Position numbers and translations under genes: made by a program | Shown: in pieces, positions 1 to 11,767 of the stretch | How the letters are laid out: each line of letters starts with the position of its first letter | How positions within the stretch are numbered: the stretch's first letter is position 1 | Origin: Synechococcus sp. PCC 7335 | GTDB lineage: Bacteria; Cyanobacteriota; Cyanobacteriia; Phormidesmidales; Phormidesmidaceae | Assembly (NCBI RefSeq): GCF_000155595.1 | Contig: NZ_DS989904.1 | Location: 1,209,354 to 1,273,353, forward strand | DNA length: 64,000 bases | Reading direction: 5' to 3' | The notes under the pieces: generated by a model | The model's input: only the letters and a program-made list of their open reading frames with translations | Told to the model about the DNA's origin: nothing | The model's database searches: none

Positions 1-1305
1 ACGAATACGAGGATCTCGGAAGCTAAGACTCGTGCTGAAACTATTTTCCTGTGAAAGTTCGACGGCTTGACACTGCAGAAGTAGTGAGACGTTAAAGCTT
101 AGCTCTGTGAGCGGACAGTCTGTTCGCAGCTGTTCGAGATTAAGCGGTGCACCCGCTACCGCAAGGGCCGTATATCCGCCAAGGGATTGACCAATGACGC
201 CAACATTATTGAAGTCGATGCGTCCGCCGTCTTTCTCAAGTAAGTTATCTCTTTGTTCTAGCTCGTCTAATACCTGCGAGATCATCTCAGGGCGATCGAC
301 AAACTCATCGGTATCTACCACTTCGTTCCTAAACCCAGCGAATAGCCCGGAGACCTGTTCATCGCTGCTACCTCTATGCTCTATGTTGATCACCGCGAAG
401 CCGTGCTCAGCTAGGAACTCCGCGAGATAGGCGTAGGTATTACGGTCATTGCCAAGTCCGTGAGAAATCACAACCGCTGGCCAAACAAAGTCGTCTCTTC
501 GCATAGCGCTATGGAGAAAGCCGGTGGAGAAGGTCGGTATATAGATATCGACGGGGCGATCGCTTGCCTTTGTCCGGATCGGCTGACGTCTGACTTGAAA
601 AGGACCCGGTTCTGTGACTAGTTGGGTGAGTCTAATAGCAGAGGTATCGCCGGGGAGATCTTCAGTCGCTCTTGCTAGAGAAAGCTGTTCGACTAGTTGT
701 AGTGCAGTATCTGACTGTTGAAATGCGGCATCGAACTGGCGGGCGATCGCAATCCCTTGACGGATATCTACTCGCAGCACTGGCGTGGGAAATCGTTGAA
801 TCACATTCAACAGGGTTAATCCTTCTTCTGGATCAGCTGCGGACAATATCGCTGCACCCCGCAACCCACTTGCGCCAGATAGCCGGGCGCCTGTTCGAAA
901 AACTTCTCCGATCTGTTGGAGTATATATTCCCCCTGTGCGGTGTAGCTAAATTGTGAGACGGTCGTCACATCTGTATCTACTCGCTCTGTTAGAATCTCG
1001 CGGGCTCGATTCAAGCTGGCTGCATCGAGCTGACGTAGATAAGGTAGATAGGCGGAAAATTCTTCGGTGATAATGCCCTCTTTCGCATAGAGCGTCAAAG
1101 AATCAACAGAAAGAGACCGTTCAATCCCTGATCCCAGATAAAAGACAATCTTTTCAGCCGCCTGTCCAGGTCTAGCTGCTTGAGGAGAGAATGCGATGAC
1201 CGCTTGCAATAGTCCTATTCCTAGGCCCCATACCCCCTGCTTGAAAAATCTTTGCTGAAACAAAAATGAGAATAGTGAATAGGGCCCTGATTGCAAGATC
1301 CACAT
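1..1305 (-). CDS. DUF1400 / alpha-beta hydrolase, 3' end truncated by window
   Basis: I translated this by hand from an ATG; 435 codons run open to the window edge, so the C-terminus is missing. An N-terminal hydrophobic stretch looks like a signal or anchor. It is followed by a DUF1400-like region (residues about 50-230) and then an alpha/beta-hydrolase core with HGLGND (oxyanion loop region) and the nucleophile elbow GQSLGG. Cyanobacteria carry several such predicted secreted lipase or dienelactone-hydrolase-like proteins; the substrate is unknown. No convincing Shine-Dalgarno precedes the ATG, so the start could be a little off. The family assignment is firm; the enzymatic role is inferred from the fold only. 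Confidence 0.82.
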   Translation of the reverse strand, partial: MWILQSGPYSLFSFLFQQRFFKQGVWGLGIGLLQAVIAFSPQAARPGQAAEKIVFYLGSGIERSLSVDSLTLYAKEGIITEEFSAYLPYLRQLDAASLNRAREILTERVDTDVTTVSQFSYTAQGEYILQQIGEVFRTGARLSGASGLRGAAILSAADPEEGLTLLNVIQRFPTPVLRVDIRQGIAIARQFDAAFQQSDTALQLVEQLSLARATEDLPGDTSAIRLTQLVTEPGPFQVRRQPIRTKASDRPVDIYIPTFSTGFLHSAMRRDDFVWPAVVISHGLGNDRNTYAYLAEFLAEHGFAVINIEHRGSSDEQVSGLFAGFRNEVVDTDEFVDRPEMISQVLDELEQRDNLLEKDGGRIDFNNVGVIGQSLGGYTALAVAGAPLNLEQLRTDCPLTELSFNVSLLLQCQAVELSQENSFSTSLSFRDPRIR

Positions 1306-1380
1306 AGATAGTCAGTCGGCTAGTTCCATCTGCCAATAGTTAAAGTAGCTCATAGCGCTATCACTCGGCTCAAAATCAGA

Positions 1381-3507
<2,127 letters not shown>

Positions 3508-3576
3508 TTAATTATGCCCTGATAACGACTATGCTGTCCAACTCCAGGCGTTTTGGGCTTTTATCGCTCTGTTTTG

Positions 3577-3610
3577 TCGTCTCGATTGAAGTTTATCGTC
3601 TCGATTGAAG
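3577..3610. repeat. 15-bp direct repeat across hisIE stop
   Basis: TCGTCTCGATTGAAG occurs at 3577-3591 and 3596-3610. One copy is outside the gene; the other encodes the last residues of HisE. It is typical of the many short tandem duplications in this window. Confidence 0.85.
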
Positions 3611-4237
3611 CTTGCGATAGACATCATTGAGATCTACGTTGTGGTGGGCGATCGCCACGAGCGTGTGATAGAGCAGATCGGCCACTTCCCCAGCAATCTC
3701 ATCAGGTGCGTTATCTTTACAGGCCATGACGACCTCGACAGCTTCTTCACCGATTTTTTGCAATATTTTATTATCGCCGCCCTCAAAAAGCTGGTTAGTG
3801 TACGATCCCGGTTGAGGATTTTGCTGGCGATCGCGAATCACACTGAACACCTGCGAGAGCGTATCCGCAGGCGGCGGCAGAACCCCCTGAGTCCCGTCCA
3901 AGTCAATCTGATGAAAACAGCTGCGCTCTCCGGTATGACAGGCAACATCGCCCACCTGTTCAATCGTGACTAATAGCGCATCGCTATCACAGTCGTAGCG
4001 TAAGCCCCGGACCTTTTGGATATGGCCAGAAGTTGCTCCTTTATGCCACAATTCCTGGCGCGATCGGCTCCAGTACCACACCTCACCAGTGGCCATCGTT
4101 TTTTGCAGCGCGTCGGCGTTCATCCAAGCCATCATCAGCACGGTGCCATCTAGATAGTCTTGAGCGATCGCAGGCACTAGTCCCTGCTGATTAAAGCGAA
4201 TCTGATCGATTGGAACAGTGCCCGAGAACGGAGTCAT
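3593..4237 (-). CDS. hisIE: Bifunctional phosphoribosyl-AMP cyclohydrolase / phosphoribosyl-ATP pyrophosphatase
   Basis: This catalyses steps two and three of histidine biosynthesis. The HisI half (residues about 10-120) has WYWSRSR, HKGATSG, the metal-binding DCDSD and the cysteines of [11 protein letters not shown]. The HisE half (about 125-214) has the [11 protein letters not shown] helix and DLLYH. The 214-aa fusion is normal for cyanobacteria. The ATG start lacks a strong ribosome site. The last codons lie in one copy of a 15-bp direct repeat (period 19) whose second copy lies just past the stop, so the C-terminus may have been shaped by tandem duplication. Confidence 0.97.
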   Translation of the reverse strand: MTPFSGTVPIDQIRFNQQGLVPAIAQDYLDGTVLMMAWMNADALQKTMATGEVWYWSRSRQELWHKGATSGHIQKVRGLRYDCDSDALLVTIEQVGDVACHTGERSCFHQIDLDGTQGVLPPPADTLSQVFSVIRDRQQNPQPGSYTNQLFEGGDNKILQKIGEEAVEVVMACKDNAPDEIAGEVADLLYHTLVAIAHHNVDLNDVYRKLQSRR

Positions 4238-4392
4238 AGCTGGTTAAGAGTTAGCAGAAATATAGTCTCTATGCTACAGGCTGAGCGAGTGTTGAACCTT
4301 GTGTTGTTGCTATAGCACTTCATTTACTCAGCTAGCGACTGCTCGATTGGTGGTTGCCTAGGGTTGCTTGATTACCCGTATTAATTAACAAG

Positions 4393-4408
4393 GTCGTAAC
4401 ATTACGAC
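4393..4408. promoter_or_regulatory. Operator-like inverted repeat upstream of hemL
   Basis: GTCGTAACATTACGAC is a perfect 7-bp inverted repeat around a 2-nt centre, 78 nt before the hemL start. TACGAT at 4441 could serve as a -10 element, which would place the palindrome in the -35 to -50 region where a dimeric regulator could act. It has GTA-N4-TAC rather than the NtcA spacing GTA-N8-TAC, so the binding protein is unknown. Confidence 0.4.
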
Positions 4409-4485
4409 ACTATTCAAAAACAAAAGCGAACTCAACCCGCTACGATAAAAAACACTGCTTTTCAACACTCATTCAGGAGCGCGCT

Positions 4486-5787
4486 TTGGTTAGCACCACG
4501 ACCCTAAAAACAACCAAGTCTGACGAGATTTTCTCAGCGGCTCAGTCTCTAATGCCCGGTGGCGTCAGTTCTCCCGTTCGTGCTTTTCGTTCTGTTGGCG
4601 GTCAGCCCATCGTCTTCAAACGGGTTAAAGGCGCCTATGTTTGGGACGTAGACGAGAATAAATATATTGATTACGTGGGCACCTGGGGCCCGGCGATTTG
4701 TGGTCACGCTCACCCAGAGGTACTAGAAGCGCTTCATGCTGCTCTCGATAACGGGACCAGTTTTGGTGCGCCTTGCCAGTTAGAAAATGTGCTAGCTGAA
4801 ATGGTGATTGATGCGGTCCCTAGCGTTGAGATGGTCCGTTTTGTTAACTCGGGTACAGAAGCCTGTATGGCAGTGCTGCGCTTGATGCGTGCCTTTACTG
4901 GTCGTAACAAAATTATCAAGTTTGAAGGCTGCTACCATGGCCATGCTGACATGTTCTTGGTCAAGGCTGGTTCTGGGGTGGCGACGCTTGGTCTGCCGGA
5001 TTCGCCTGGGGTTCCCAAAGCAGCGACGGCTGATACCTTAAATGCACCCTACAACGATTTAGAAGCCGTCAAAAAGCTCTTTGCCGAGAATCCTGACGCG
5101 ATCGCCGGCGTGATTCTAGAGCCCGTTGTCGGTAACTCTGGGTTTGTCACTCCCGATGCTGGCTTTCTAGAAGGGTTAAGGGAGATTACCAAAGATAACG
5201 ATGCGCTTTTGGTGTTTGACGAGGTCATGACTGGCTTTCGCATCTCCTATGGAGGAGCTCAGCAAAAGTTCAATGTCACACCTGATTTGACTACTATGGG
5301 CAAAGTCATCGGTGGTGGCCTGCCCGTCGGCGCTTATGGCGGTCGCCGCGAAATCATGGAAATGATCGCCCCTGCTGGCCCTGTTTACCAAGCCGGTACG
5401 CTTTCTGGAAATCCTTTAGCGATGACCGCAGGCATTAAAACGCTTGAGATTTTGCGGCGCCCAGATACTTATGAACAGCTAGAGCGAATGACTAAAAAAC
5501 TCAGTGAAGGCTTGCTAAAGGCTGCTCGTGAGGCGGGTCATGAAGTTACCGGTGGTAGTATTAGTGCCATGTTCGGTATGTTCTTCACCGGCTCGCCCGT
5601 CCACAACTACGACGATGCTAAGACCTCTGATTTAGAAAAGTTCAGTCGCTTCCACAGAGGCATGTTAGAAGAAGGTATCTACCTAGCACCCTCTCAGTTT
5701 GAGGCAGGGTTTACCTCTCTAGCGCATACTGATGAAGACATTGAGCAAACAATTGCTGCTGCGAGCCGTGTGTTTGCGGAGATTTAG
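4486..5787 (+). CDS. hemL: Glutamate-1-semialdehyde 2,1-aminomutase
   Basis: This PLP enzyme converts glutamate-1-semialdehyde to 5-aminolevulinate, the entry to heme, chlorophyll, bilin and cobalamin synthesis. It has 433 aa. The class-III aminotransferase landmarks are [12 protein letters not shown] (about 122-133), FDEVMTGFR (about 244-252) and the PLP lysine in [10 protein letters not shown] (Lys about 273). The start is TTG, supported by AGGAG six nt upstream. A palindromic site lies in the promoter region, and a HEAT-repeat gene follows with an 8-bp gap, so the two are probably co-transcribed. Confidence 0.98.
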   Translation: MVSTTTLKTTKSDEIFSAAQSLMPGGVSSPVRAFRSVGGQPIVFKRVKGAYVWDVDENKYIDYVGTWGPAICGHAHPEVLEALHAALDNGTSFGAPCQLENVLAEMVIDAVPSVEMVRFVNSGTEACMAVLRLMRAFTGRNKIIKFEGCYHGHADMFLVKAGSGVATLGLPDSPGVPKAATADTLNAPYNDLEAVKKLFAENPDAIAGVILEPVVGNSGFVTPDAGFLEGLREITKDNDALLVFDEVMTGFRISYGGAQQKFNVTPDLTTMGKVIGGGLPVGAYGGRREIMEMIAPAGPVYQAGTLSGNPLAMTAGIKTLEILRRPDTYEQLERMTKKLSEGLLKAAREAGHEVTGGSISAMFGMFFTGSPVHNYDDAKTSDLEKFSRFHRGMLEEGIYLAPSQFEAGFTSLAHTDEDIEQTIAAASRVFAEI

Positions 5788-5795
5788 ACGATGCA

Positions 5796-6563
5796 GTGAA
5801 CATATACGACGACGAACTATCAGTTTTAGAAGCCGAGATTGGCGGCGCTAGCCCACATGATCCGCTCGATCTGATTGCCCTTGCTGGGGAAGAAAATGAG
5901 CCAAAGCCGGATGCAGATGTGATGCTGGCGCTGCTGTATCATCCAGATAGTCAGCAGCGAATGTTCGGTGCCAGGGCGTTTTGCGATATTGAAGACAATA
6001 GAGCGATCCCTTTCTTGATTGGCCTATTAGGTGACCCATGCCCCTTGGTGCGTGTCAGCGCGGCCAAAGCGCTAGGCCACAACACGAGCTCAAACGCTGT
6101 AGAGCCCTTGATAGCCCAATTCCATCGAGACTGGAATGGCTATGTCCGCAAAGGGGTGATCTGGGCACTGGGCAACAGTCATGATGCGCGAACGATCGAC
6201 ACGCTCATTGATGCACTCAAGCATGATATTGCGGCAGTACGGCTGTGGGCAGCGAGTGCGTTAGGCCAAACGCCCAAAATCAACTATGACTGCATGATTA
6301 AGGCGATGCCTGCTCTGATTGGTGGATTACGCCGAGATGCTGTGGCTGCAGTCAGGAGCAACTGCGCCTGGGCAATTGGACAGATTTGTGTGGAGCTGCC
6401 GTCGAACGTGGTTTACGCGACGGCCATCGATGCGCTGATTGAGGCGTTTGCAGAAGATGATGAGTTCGGGGTGAAAGAAGATGCTCGCTCTGCGATTCTA
6501 AGTGTGGGCGACTCTCGTGGACTGCAGGTAATCGAAGAGATTGAGCAGGACGGCTATTTCTAG
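5796..6563 (+). CDS. HEAT-repeat protein, phycobilisome lyase-like family
   Basis: The 255-aa protein starts at GTG (the ATG five nt earlier is followed by a stop). It is built of helical HEAT repeats of about 30 residues, for example AIPFLIGLLGDPCPLVRVSAAKAL and TLIDALKHDIAAVRLWAASAL-type units from residue 60 to 245. Related proteins act as bilin lyase subunits (CpcE), NblB-like factors or protein scaffolds, but the family is too broad to assign one role. Its position directly behind hemL hints at a tetrapyrrole-linked job; that is inference. Confidence 0.8.
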   Translation: MNIYDDELSVLEAEIGGASPHDPLDLIALAGEENEPKPDADVMLALLYHPDSQQRMFGARAFCDIEDNRAIPFLIGLLGDPCPLVRVSAAKALGHNTSSNAVEPLIAQFHRDWNGYVRKGVIWALGNSHDARTIDTLIDALKHDIAAVRLWAASALGQTPKINYDCMIKAMPALIGGLRRDAVAAVRSNCAWAIGQICVELPSNVVYATAIDALIEAFAEDDEFGVKEDARSAILSVGDSRGLQVIEEIEQDGYF

Positions 6564-6650
6564 AAACCTCTAAGGAGTTTCTAAGGGTAGAAGGTTCTAG
6601 CATGGCATGATTGCAGGACGTTGACTGCTGGCATTACAGGTGACCAATCC

Positions 6651-8432
6651 ATGCAACCTATCGACTGGCTGATTGTTGCTAGCTACCTAATTTTGACGCT
6701 GATCTTAGGGGCGTATCTCTCTAGCCGAGCGCTTAAGCACAAGCGCAGTCTCCTTGATGGCAGGCGATCGCCTGCCTGGTGGCTATTGGGCACAAGTATG
6801 GCGGCGACGACGTTTTCTGCTGATACGCCGCTGTATATTGCTGGTATCGTGGCTAATCGTGGGATTGCGGGCAATTGGGAATGGTGGTGCTTTGGCTTTG
6901 CTCATGTACTCATGATCTATCTGTTCTCGCGCCTATGGCGGCGCTCAGAGATTGTGACCGATGCAGAGCTAACTGAGCTGCGCTATGGCGGGAAACCGGC
7001 AGCGGTGCTGCGTGGGGTGAAAGCTTTTTTGTTTGCAGTGCCGCTCAACTGTTTGGGTATTGGCTATGCGATGCTAGCGATGATGAAGGTGATGGCTGTT
7101 CTACAGTCAGGGCCTGGCATAGACGCATTAGCGGGTGGTCCGAAGCTATGGAGTGCGATCACGCTTACCATCGTGGTGATTATCTACGCTGCCTGCTCTA
7201 ATCTTTGGAATGTGGTTGCCACAGATTTCTTTCAATTTTCTGTCGCACTGCTTGGCTCCCTGGTGGTTGCGGCTGTCTCTGTCAATGCAGTCGGCGGTAT
7301 GCGTCCGCTGGTTGAACAGCTCAGCGCCAGTAACCCTGAGATGCTGACCTTTGTCCCACTTCGATTCGATCAAGGGATTGAATGGAGCGCTTTAGCAGCG
7401 ATTCCCTCAAGCACTTTTCTTGCCTATGGTTTTTTACAGTGGTGGTCTTTTCGGCGCAGCGACGGCGGTGGTGAGTTTGCGCAGCGATTAGCCACCTCAA
7501 AAACGACTGTAGATGCTGAGAAAGCCGCTTGGCTGTTCAGTGTCTTACACTATGTCGTGCGGACCTGGCCCTGGATCGTGTCAGCGCTAGCAGCAGTTAT
7601 ACTCTATCCAGATTTGGTGGACAAAGAGCTAGGCTACCCGCTGCTGCTAGTCGACTATCTTCCCTCTGTGGTTTTAGGTGTGGTCGTCACCTCTTTGATT
7701 GCGGCCTTTCTAAGCACAGTCTCCACCTTAATTAACTGGGGCGCAGCTTATCTTACAACTGATGGGTATGTTCGGTTTTTGAGCCCGAGAGCAACGGCTG
7801 GCGAGCAGCTGCTGGTGAGTAGAGGGGCTTCGATTTTGATTGCGCTCCTGGGAGGAATGGTCGCTTTTATCTCAAGCGATATTGCCACCATTTTTCGACT
7901 GGTGATCGCTGTCGGTACAGGCCCAGGACTAGTGCTGATCTTGCGTTGGTTCTGGTGGCGAATTAACGCGGCCACCGAGCTAGCGGCCGTAGTCGTTGGG
8001 TTTGTCGCTGGGCTAGTCACTAGCGTTGGTCCAAGTGGATTAGTGATAGAAGCGTTTGGCTTACGGCTGCTGGTGATTACCGCTGTAACAACGCTGGTGT
8101 GGGTAGTGACTATGCTAGTGACCCCAGCGGAGAGCGATCAGGTACTCGATTGCTTTTTTGCCCAGATCCGCCCAGGCGGGCCAGGTTGGAAAAAGCAGAG
8201 ACGGCGTACGGGCCTAAAGCCCCTGCAGAATTTGGTTTTAGATGGGCAAAAAGCGGTAGCGGCACTGCTAGTGCTGTTTGGATCTCTGTTTGCGGTAGGC
8301 GGGTTTTTGCTGTTGCAATCCTTCACCGGCTGGCTGTCTTTGATTGTTGCGGTAGGCAGCGGTCTTTGGCTGCGCCGACTCACCAAGCAGCCTGCTTTTT
8401 CGACACCTCGTCCTGGTATCGAAGATGGTTAG
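6651..8432 (+). CDS. Sodium:solute symporter (SSS) family transporter
   Basis: The integral membrane protein of about 593 aa has 13-14 hydrophobic segments and the SSS signature region around GGRRSPAWWLLGTS-like and TFSADTPLYIAG sequences near the N-terminus. The substrate cannot be read; distant relatives carry sugars, amino acids, solutes or pantothenate. I prefer the ATG at 6651, which has AGGTGA seven nt upstream; an in-frame TTG at 6621 would add ten residues but has no well-placed ribosome site. It starts 87 bp after the HEAT-repeat gene. Confidence 0.9.
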   Translation: MQPIDWLIVASYLILTLILGAYLSSRALKHKRSLLDGRRSPAWWLLGTSMAATTFSADTPLYIAGIVANRGIAGNWEWWCFGFAHVLMIYLFSRLWRRSEIVTDAELTELRYGGKPAAVLRGVKAFLFAVPLNCLGIGYAMLAMMKVMAVLQSGPGIDALAGGPKLWSAITLTIVVIIYAACSNLWNVVATDFFQFSVALLGSLVVAAVSVNAVGGMRPLVEQLSASNPEMLTFVPLRFDQGIEWSALAAIPSSTFLAYGFLQWWSFRRSDGGGEFAQRLATSKTTVDAEKAAWLFSVLHYVVRTWPWIVSALAAVILYPDLVDKELGYPLLLVDYLPSVVLGVVVTSLIAAFLSTVSTLINWGAAYLTTDGYVRFLSPRATAGEQLLVSRGASILIALLGGMVAFISSDIATIFRLVIAVGTGPGLVLILRWFWWRINAATELAAVVVGFVAGLVTSVGPSGLVIEAFGLRLLVITAVTTLVWVVTMLVTPAESDQVLDCFFAQIRPGGPGWKKQRRRTGLKPLQNLVLDGQKAVAALLVLFGSLFAVGGFLLLQSFTGWLSLIVAVGSGLWLRRLTKQPAFSTPRPGIEDG

Positions 8433-8500
8433 AACGTATCGAAGCTAAACCGCTAAGATAGAGACAGAGATTTACATAACTTTAATCAAGCTGCGCAGCT

Positions 8501-8689
8501 ATGGGTTTTTTCCGTCAATATATTGCACCATTGTTCATTGTGCTGATTTTTGCGATCGCTCTATTAGCTGTTAGTGCTCGGATTTTTCTACCTAGCGACA
8601 TGATGGCGCCTGCGCCTATAGAAGAACCTATCTCTGTCCTTTTAGAGCATGACTATGTCAGTACAAACCCTATGCACTTACTTACCTAG
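8501..8689 (+). CDS. Small single-span membrane protein
   Basis: The 62-aa protein has one strong hydrophobic segment (residues about 8-27, IAPLFIVLIFAIALLAVSA) and a short polar tail with a Pro-rich APAPIEEP stretch. The function is not recognised. It resembles small conserved cyanobacterial hypothetical membrane proteins. The ATG lacks an obvious ribosome site, which keeps confidence moderate. The region just before and after the stop carries a 16-bp tandem duplication. Confidence 0.55.
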   Translation: MGFFRQYIAPLFIVLIFAIALLAVSARIFLPSDMMAPAPIEEPISVLLEHDYVSTNPMHLLT

Positions 8690-8709
8690 CACGCTTACTT
8701 ACCTAGCAC
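8677..8709. repeat. Tandem 16-bp duplication across a stop codon
   Basis: CTTACTTACCTAGCAC occurs at 8677-8692 and 8694-8709 (period 17). The first copy contains the stop codon of the small membrane protein; the second lies just before the GTG of the acetyltransferase gene. Confidence 0.9.
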
Positions 8710-8712
8710 CTA

Positions 8713-9210
8713 GTGCCTATCCCATTTAGCGTTCCTGAATACCGACTAGAATCTGGCTCTACGCTAGATAGAGCCCGTTTAGTTAAGTTCATGCAGCGTG
8801 CCTATCGTGAGTTAGGCACAACTGAAACGGGTAATCATCTAGCTGATACTGTCAGTCGACACTTTACTGCTAGTTCCAAACTATGGTGGCTCATTGGTCC
8901 AAAGTCATCTCTATCAGGTGGTTTACCAGGACTCCAACGCCATGAGCCGGTAGGTTGCTTGTGGTTAGGTGAATCTATCGATCAACGCAACGGGCATAGG
9001 CAAGCGTACGTTTTTTTGCTCTATATAGCAGCCTCGCATCGTCGCAAAGGACTGGGAAGCGCTCTCATGCGACATGCTCACAATTGGGCAAAAGAACAAA
9101 ATTATCAGCAGGTTAGTTTGCAAGTATTCGAGGACAACAACGCGGCTCTTAGCCTGTATCAGAAGCTCGGCTACACGCCTCAGGCAAGATGGATGTCTTT
9201 AGATATTTGA
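8713..9210 (+). CDS. GNAT-family N-acetyltransferase
   Basis: The 165-aa protein has the acetyl-CoA binding motif A as YIAASHRRKGLGSALM (residues about 104-119) and motif B as VFEDNNAALSLYQKLGY near the C-terminus, which resembles RimI-type acetyltransferases. The N-terminal 60 residues are not typical and may form a lineage-specific extension. The substrate is unknown. The start is a GTG immediately after a short tandem duplication and no good ribosome site is visible, so translation may start elsewhere in the first 30 codons. Confidence 0.85.
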   Translation: MPIPFSVPEYRLESGSTLDRARLVKFMQRAYRELGTTETGNHLADTVSRHFTASSKLWWLIGPKSSLSGGLPGLQRHEPVGCLWLGESIDQRNGHRQAYVFLLYIAASHRRKGLGSALMRHAHNWAKEQNYQQVSLQVFEDNNAALSLYQKLGYTPQARWMSLDI

Positions 9211-9330
9211 GAAAATATCCTAGACACTGATTATCTATGTCCTTATTGCTTTGGAACTTATTGTTTTAAGTCGTTTTGTTCTGAGTCGTTATCGCTTGGA
9301 AGCCTTTTAGAGTCTGATCGCAATAAGGGC

Positions 9331-9822
9331 TTATCGATAATTGTTGAATTGCAAAGCCATGGGCCAGTCCTCGGCTTTAATCATTTGCATAGCTTCTTGC
9401 AGGTCGTCTTTGCTCTTGGCTGATATCCGAACAGAATCACCCTGGATAGATGCCTGTACCTTCTTGAAATTATCCTTGATCAGCTTAGAAATTTTCTTAG
9501 CATCTTCTTTTTCAATTCCCTTTTTCAGCTTGATTTCTTGCCGAACCCGACTACCACTAGCCGCGTCAATCTCACCAAAGTCGAAGATCTTCATCGACAA
9601 GTTACGCTTCGCCGCTTTGGTCTGAATCAAAACATGTATAGCTCTTAGCGTCATATCGCTATCGGTTTCTATATCGATAGTGTCTTCTTTGAGATTTATT
9701 TCTGTCTTGGTATCTTTTAGGTCGTAGCGGCTTTTGATTTCGCGGCGGGCCTGATCGAGCGCATTGACTAATTCCTGTCGATCAAAATCACTGACTACAT
9801 CAAACGATGAACTAGAAGCCAT
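9331..9822 (-). CDS. yajQ: YajQ-family nucleotide-binding protein
   Basis: The 163-aa protein matches the YajQ/UPF0234 family from its first residues ([17 protein letters not shown]) through [11 protein letters not shown] to the C-terminal LQFNNYR. Members have two ferredoxin-like folds; some bind cyclic di-GMP, and others were reported to bind nucleic acid or GTP. I placed the start at the ATG that begins the conserved family sequence; an in-frame TTG 24 nt upstream would add an unconserved MLFAFAFP. It appears monocistronic. Confidence 0.92.
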   Translation of the reverse strand: MASSSSFDVVSDFDRQELVNALDQARREIKSRYDLKDTKTEINLKEDTIDIETDSDMTLRAIHVLIQTKAAKRNLSMKIFDFGEIDAASGSRVRQEIKLKKGIEKEDAKKISKLIKDNFKKVQASIQGDSVRISAKSKDDLQEAMQMIKAEDWPMALQFNNYR

Positions 9823-9971
9823 AGGGAAAGCAAAGGCAAACAACAACGCTCAACCAGACACAAGATTTTGAGCGTCTATGATCAAACGCATCTGAAAACA
9901 AACGCATCTAGGCATACACTCAACTTGAGGTTAAACGTACTTGATCATAGCGAGAGATATACGCTACCTGC

Positions 9972-10487
9972 TTAATCAAAATAAAATAGCGTTACAATCT
10001 TTCGCTGGTCCTCAGCATCCTGACAGGTTTTTAATAGTGTCACGCTATCGTGAAATGCAAAACAAATGAGTTGCTGACATCGACTGATAATTTCGCGGTT
10101 GCACATCGCACTAGCATCCGCGAGCGGCAGCATATCATTCGTTGAATTTTCAACCAAATTGGCAACCATTTCCAGCTGATCGCGAGATTCTCTCGGCTGC
10201 TTTTTCAAACTTTGCGGCAAGATCACTGTCAGCAAGTTCGGATCTGCCTTCATAGCACCTCTAATGGCTGCTGAGTTAGTCCCAGCGGCCCCAGACGTAA
10301 TCAATCGATTACCCCCTAGCACGAGCGCATAGCTCATAAGCTCAATCAGCCGCTGATGAGTAATCGGCACATGACGAGAACCCAAAATAGCAATACGCTT
10401 CGAGCCAGATTGCTGAATTGTCGCCAGCTCTTGCAAAAAGTCATCTACTTTGACAGAATCAAGCGGATTTTCGACGGACTGACTCAA
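9972..10487 (-). CDS. DprA/LOG-like Rossmann-fold protein
   Basis: The 171-aa protein has a DprA-like nucleotide-binding core: RIAILGSRHVP (residues about 31-41) and ITSGAAGTNSAAIRGA (about 63-78). Cyanobacterial members are often labelled DNA recombination-mediator protein A, but this one is shorter than true DprA and lacks its extra domains. It may therefore be a stand-alone Rossmann protein rather than a transformation RecA loader. It stands alone between yajQ and the phosphotransacetylase-like gene. The fold is clear; the function is uncertain. Confidence 0.75.
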   Translation of the reverse strand: MSQSVENPLDSVKVDDFLQELATIQQSGSKRIAILGSRHVPITHQRLIELMSYALVLGGNRLITSGAAGTNSAAIRGAMKADPNLLTVILPQSLKKQPRESRDQLEMVANLVENSTNDMLPLADASAMCNREIISRCQQLICFAFHDSVTLLKTCQDAEDQRKIVTLFYFD

Positions 10488-10627
10488 TGGCTACCTCGGG
10501 GACTAAAAAGATGTAGAAAATCGACTATGCAATAGTACCAAACCCTTTAAACTCTGCCAAAATCGTCTCATTCCACCAGCATCGCCGTGACAAGCAGGGG
10601 AATCGCAGATCTAAATGAAATGAGATA

Positions 10628-11767
10628 CTAAGCTGTTACAGCCGGAGCTAGCCCTAAGGCGTTCATCATCCGCTCAATATCAAAATGTTGTTCCATTAGA
10701 TGCTTGATGCAGGCTACTTTGATTGGTTCATGCAGACGCACTTGATCAAAGGCCTGTTCAATCTTATCCACGGTTGTTAGCGTATCAAAATCGACAGATA
10801 AGATGGGCACTTCTACGTCGTTTGCTCTGTCTAGAATGTCTTTTCTAGGCGATAGTCTGCCCGTAAGTACTAAGCATTGGGTCGAGCTTTCTAGTGCGGC
10901 CATCTGGATATCAAATCTATCCCCTCCTGTGACAACCACCATATTGTGAGCTTGGTTAAAGTATCGGAGCGCTGAATTAGCATTCATAGCTCCGATAGAG
11001 ATTTCTTCTACCATCATCTGATCGATGCGCTCAGGCTTGTTCAGAATTTCTGCGTTGAGTTGGTCTACGAGCGCACCTACACTGACACTGCGCATAATGG
11101 CGGTTCTTGGTAAAATGCCAAATACCTTGATGTCATGCCGTTCTAAGTAGGCACGAACTGAGGTGTTAGCGACTTTCATCAGGTCTTTAGGCACGTCGTT
11201 AATCACAACGCCGATGAGCTTATCGCCTAGCTTTTTCTTAGCAGCTAGCAGCTTGTCGACGACTAGTGTGGAATGATAGCGAGCCACTAGCATGACTGCA
11301 GCTTGAGTCGTTTCGGCGATATCTGGCAACGAAAGTCCAAATAGAGAGCCCTCTTCTAGGTTACCTGGCCCTTCCATAAGTAGAATATCTTCGCCCTGTG
11401 GCGCTAGGGCGGTAGTGACTTCTGGCCCATTGAGTCGTTGCTCTTGAGAGAGCTGCTGTTGGATAGTGGGCTCGTCTAGTACGAAGAGGGTCGGACGAAT
11501 ACGGTCTGCGCCCAGCTCTAGGGTCTGTGAAATGAATCGAACGTCTTCGTCGAGGTTGCTATCCGAGTTGTCTTCGCTAGGGCAGGTGCCGATGGGTTTG
11601 GCATAGGCAACATCTAATCCTTGTGATCGCAGCTGCACAGCTAGGCCTAATACTGTGGCAGACTTACCGCTATACGCCTCGACTGACCCGATCAACAACT
11701 GTTTCGACGTTCGGACTAATGACTGGGGCACGCCCTTGACTCCTCGCAACTTACAAGCGCTGACCAT
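10628..11767 (-). CDS. Phosphotransacetylase-family protein (P-loop + DRTGG)
   Basis: The 379-aa protein has an N-terminal P-loop NTPase of the BioD/CobQ-like AAA_26 type (LLIGSVEAYSGKSATVLGLA; P-loop about residues 27-37). A DRTGG regulatory domain follows (about 215-325). This is the architecture of the N-terminal part of long Pta enzymes but without the catalytic phosphate acetyltransferase domain, so acetyl transfer is not expected. In cyanobacteria it is a conserved stand-alone gene of unknown role. The first 15-20 residues may be an over-extension, since AAGG lies too close to the ATG. Confidence 0.8.
   Translation of the reverse strand: MVSACKLRGVKGVPQSLVRTSKQLLIGSVEAYSGKSATVLGLAVQLRSQGLDVAYAKPIGTCPSEDNSDSNLDEDVRFISQTLELGADRIRPTLFVLDEPTIQQQLSQEQRLNGPEVTTALAPQGEDILLMEGPGNLEEGSLFGLSLPDIAETTQAAVMLVARYHSTLVVDKLLAAKKKLGDKLIGVVINDVPKDLMKVANTSVRAYLERHDIKVFGILPRTAIMRSVSVGALVDQLNAEILNKPERIDQMMVEEISIGAMNANSALRYFNQAHNMVVVTGGDRFDIQMAALESSTQCLVLTGRLSPRKDILDRANDVEVPILSVDFDTLTTVDKIEQAFDQVRLHEPIKVACIKHLMEQHFDIERMMNALGLAPAVTA

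Noticed and set aside
113-122. GGACAGTCTG copy in the first gene
   Set aside because: Falls inside the coding sequence of an unrelated hydrolase; most likely chance. It is noted because it weakens the motif's specificity.
3605-3973. 122-codon frame antisense to hisIE
   Set aside because: It lies entirely opposite a well-supported gene and shows no family features.
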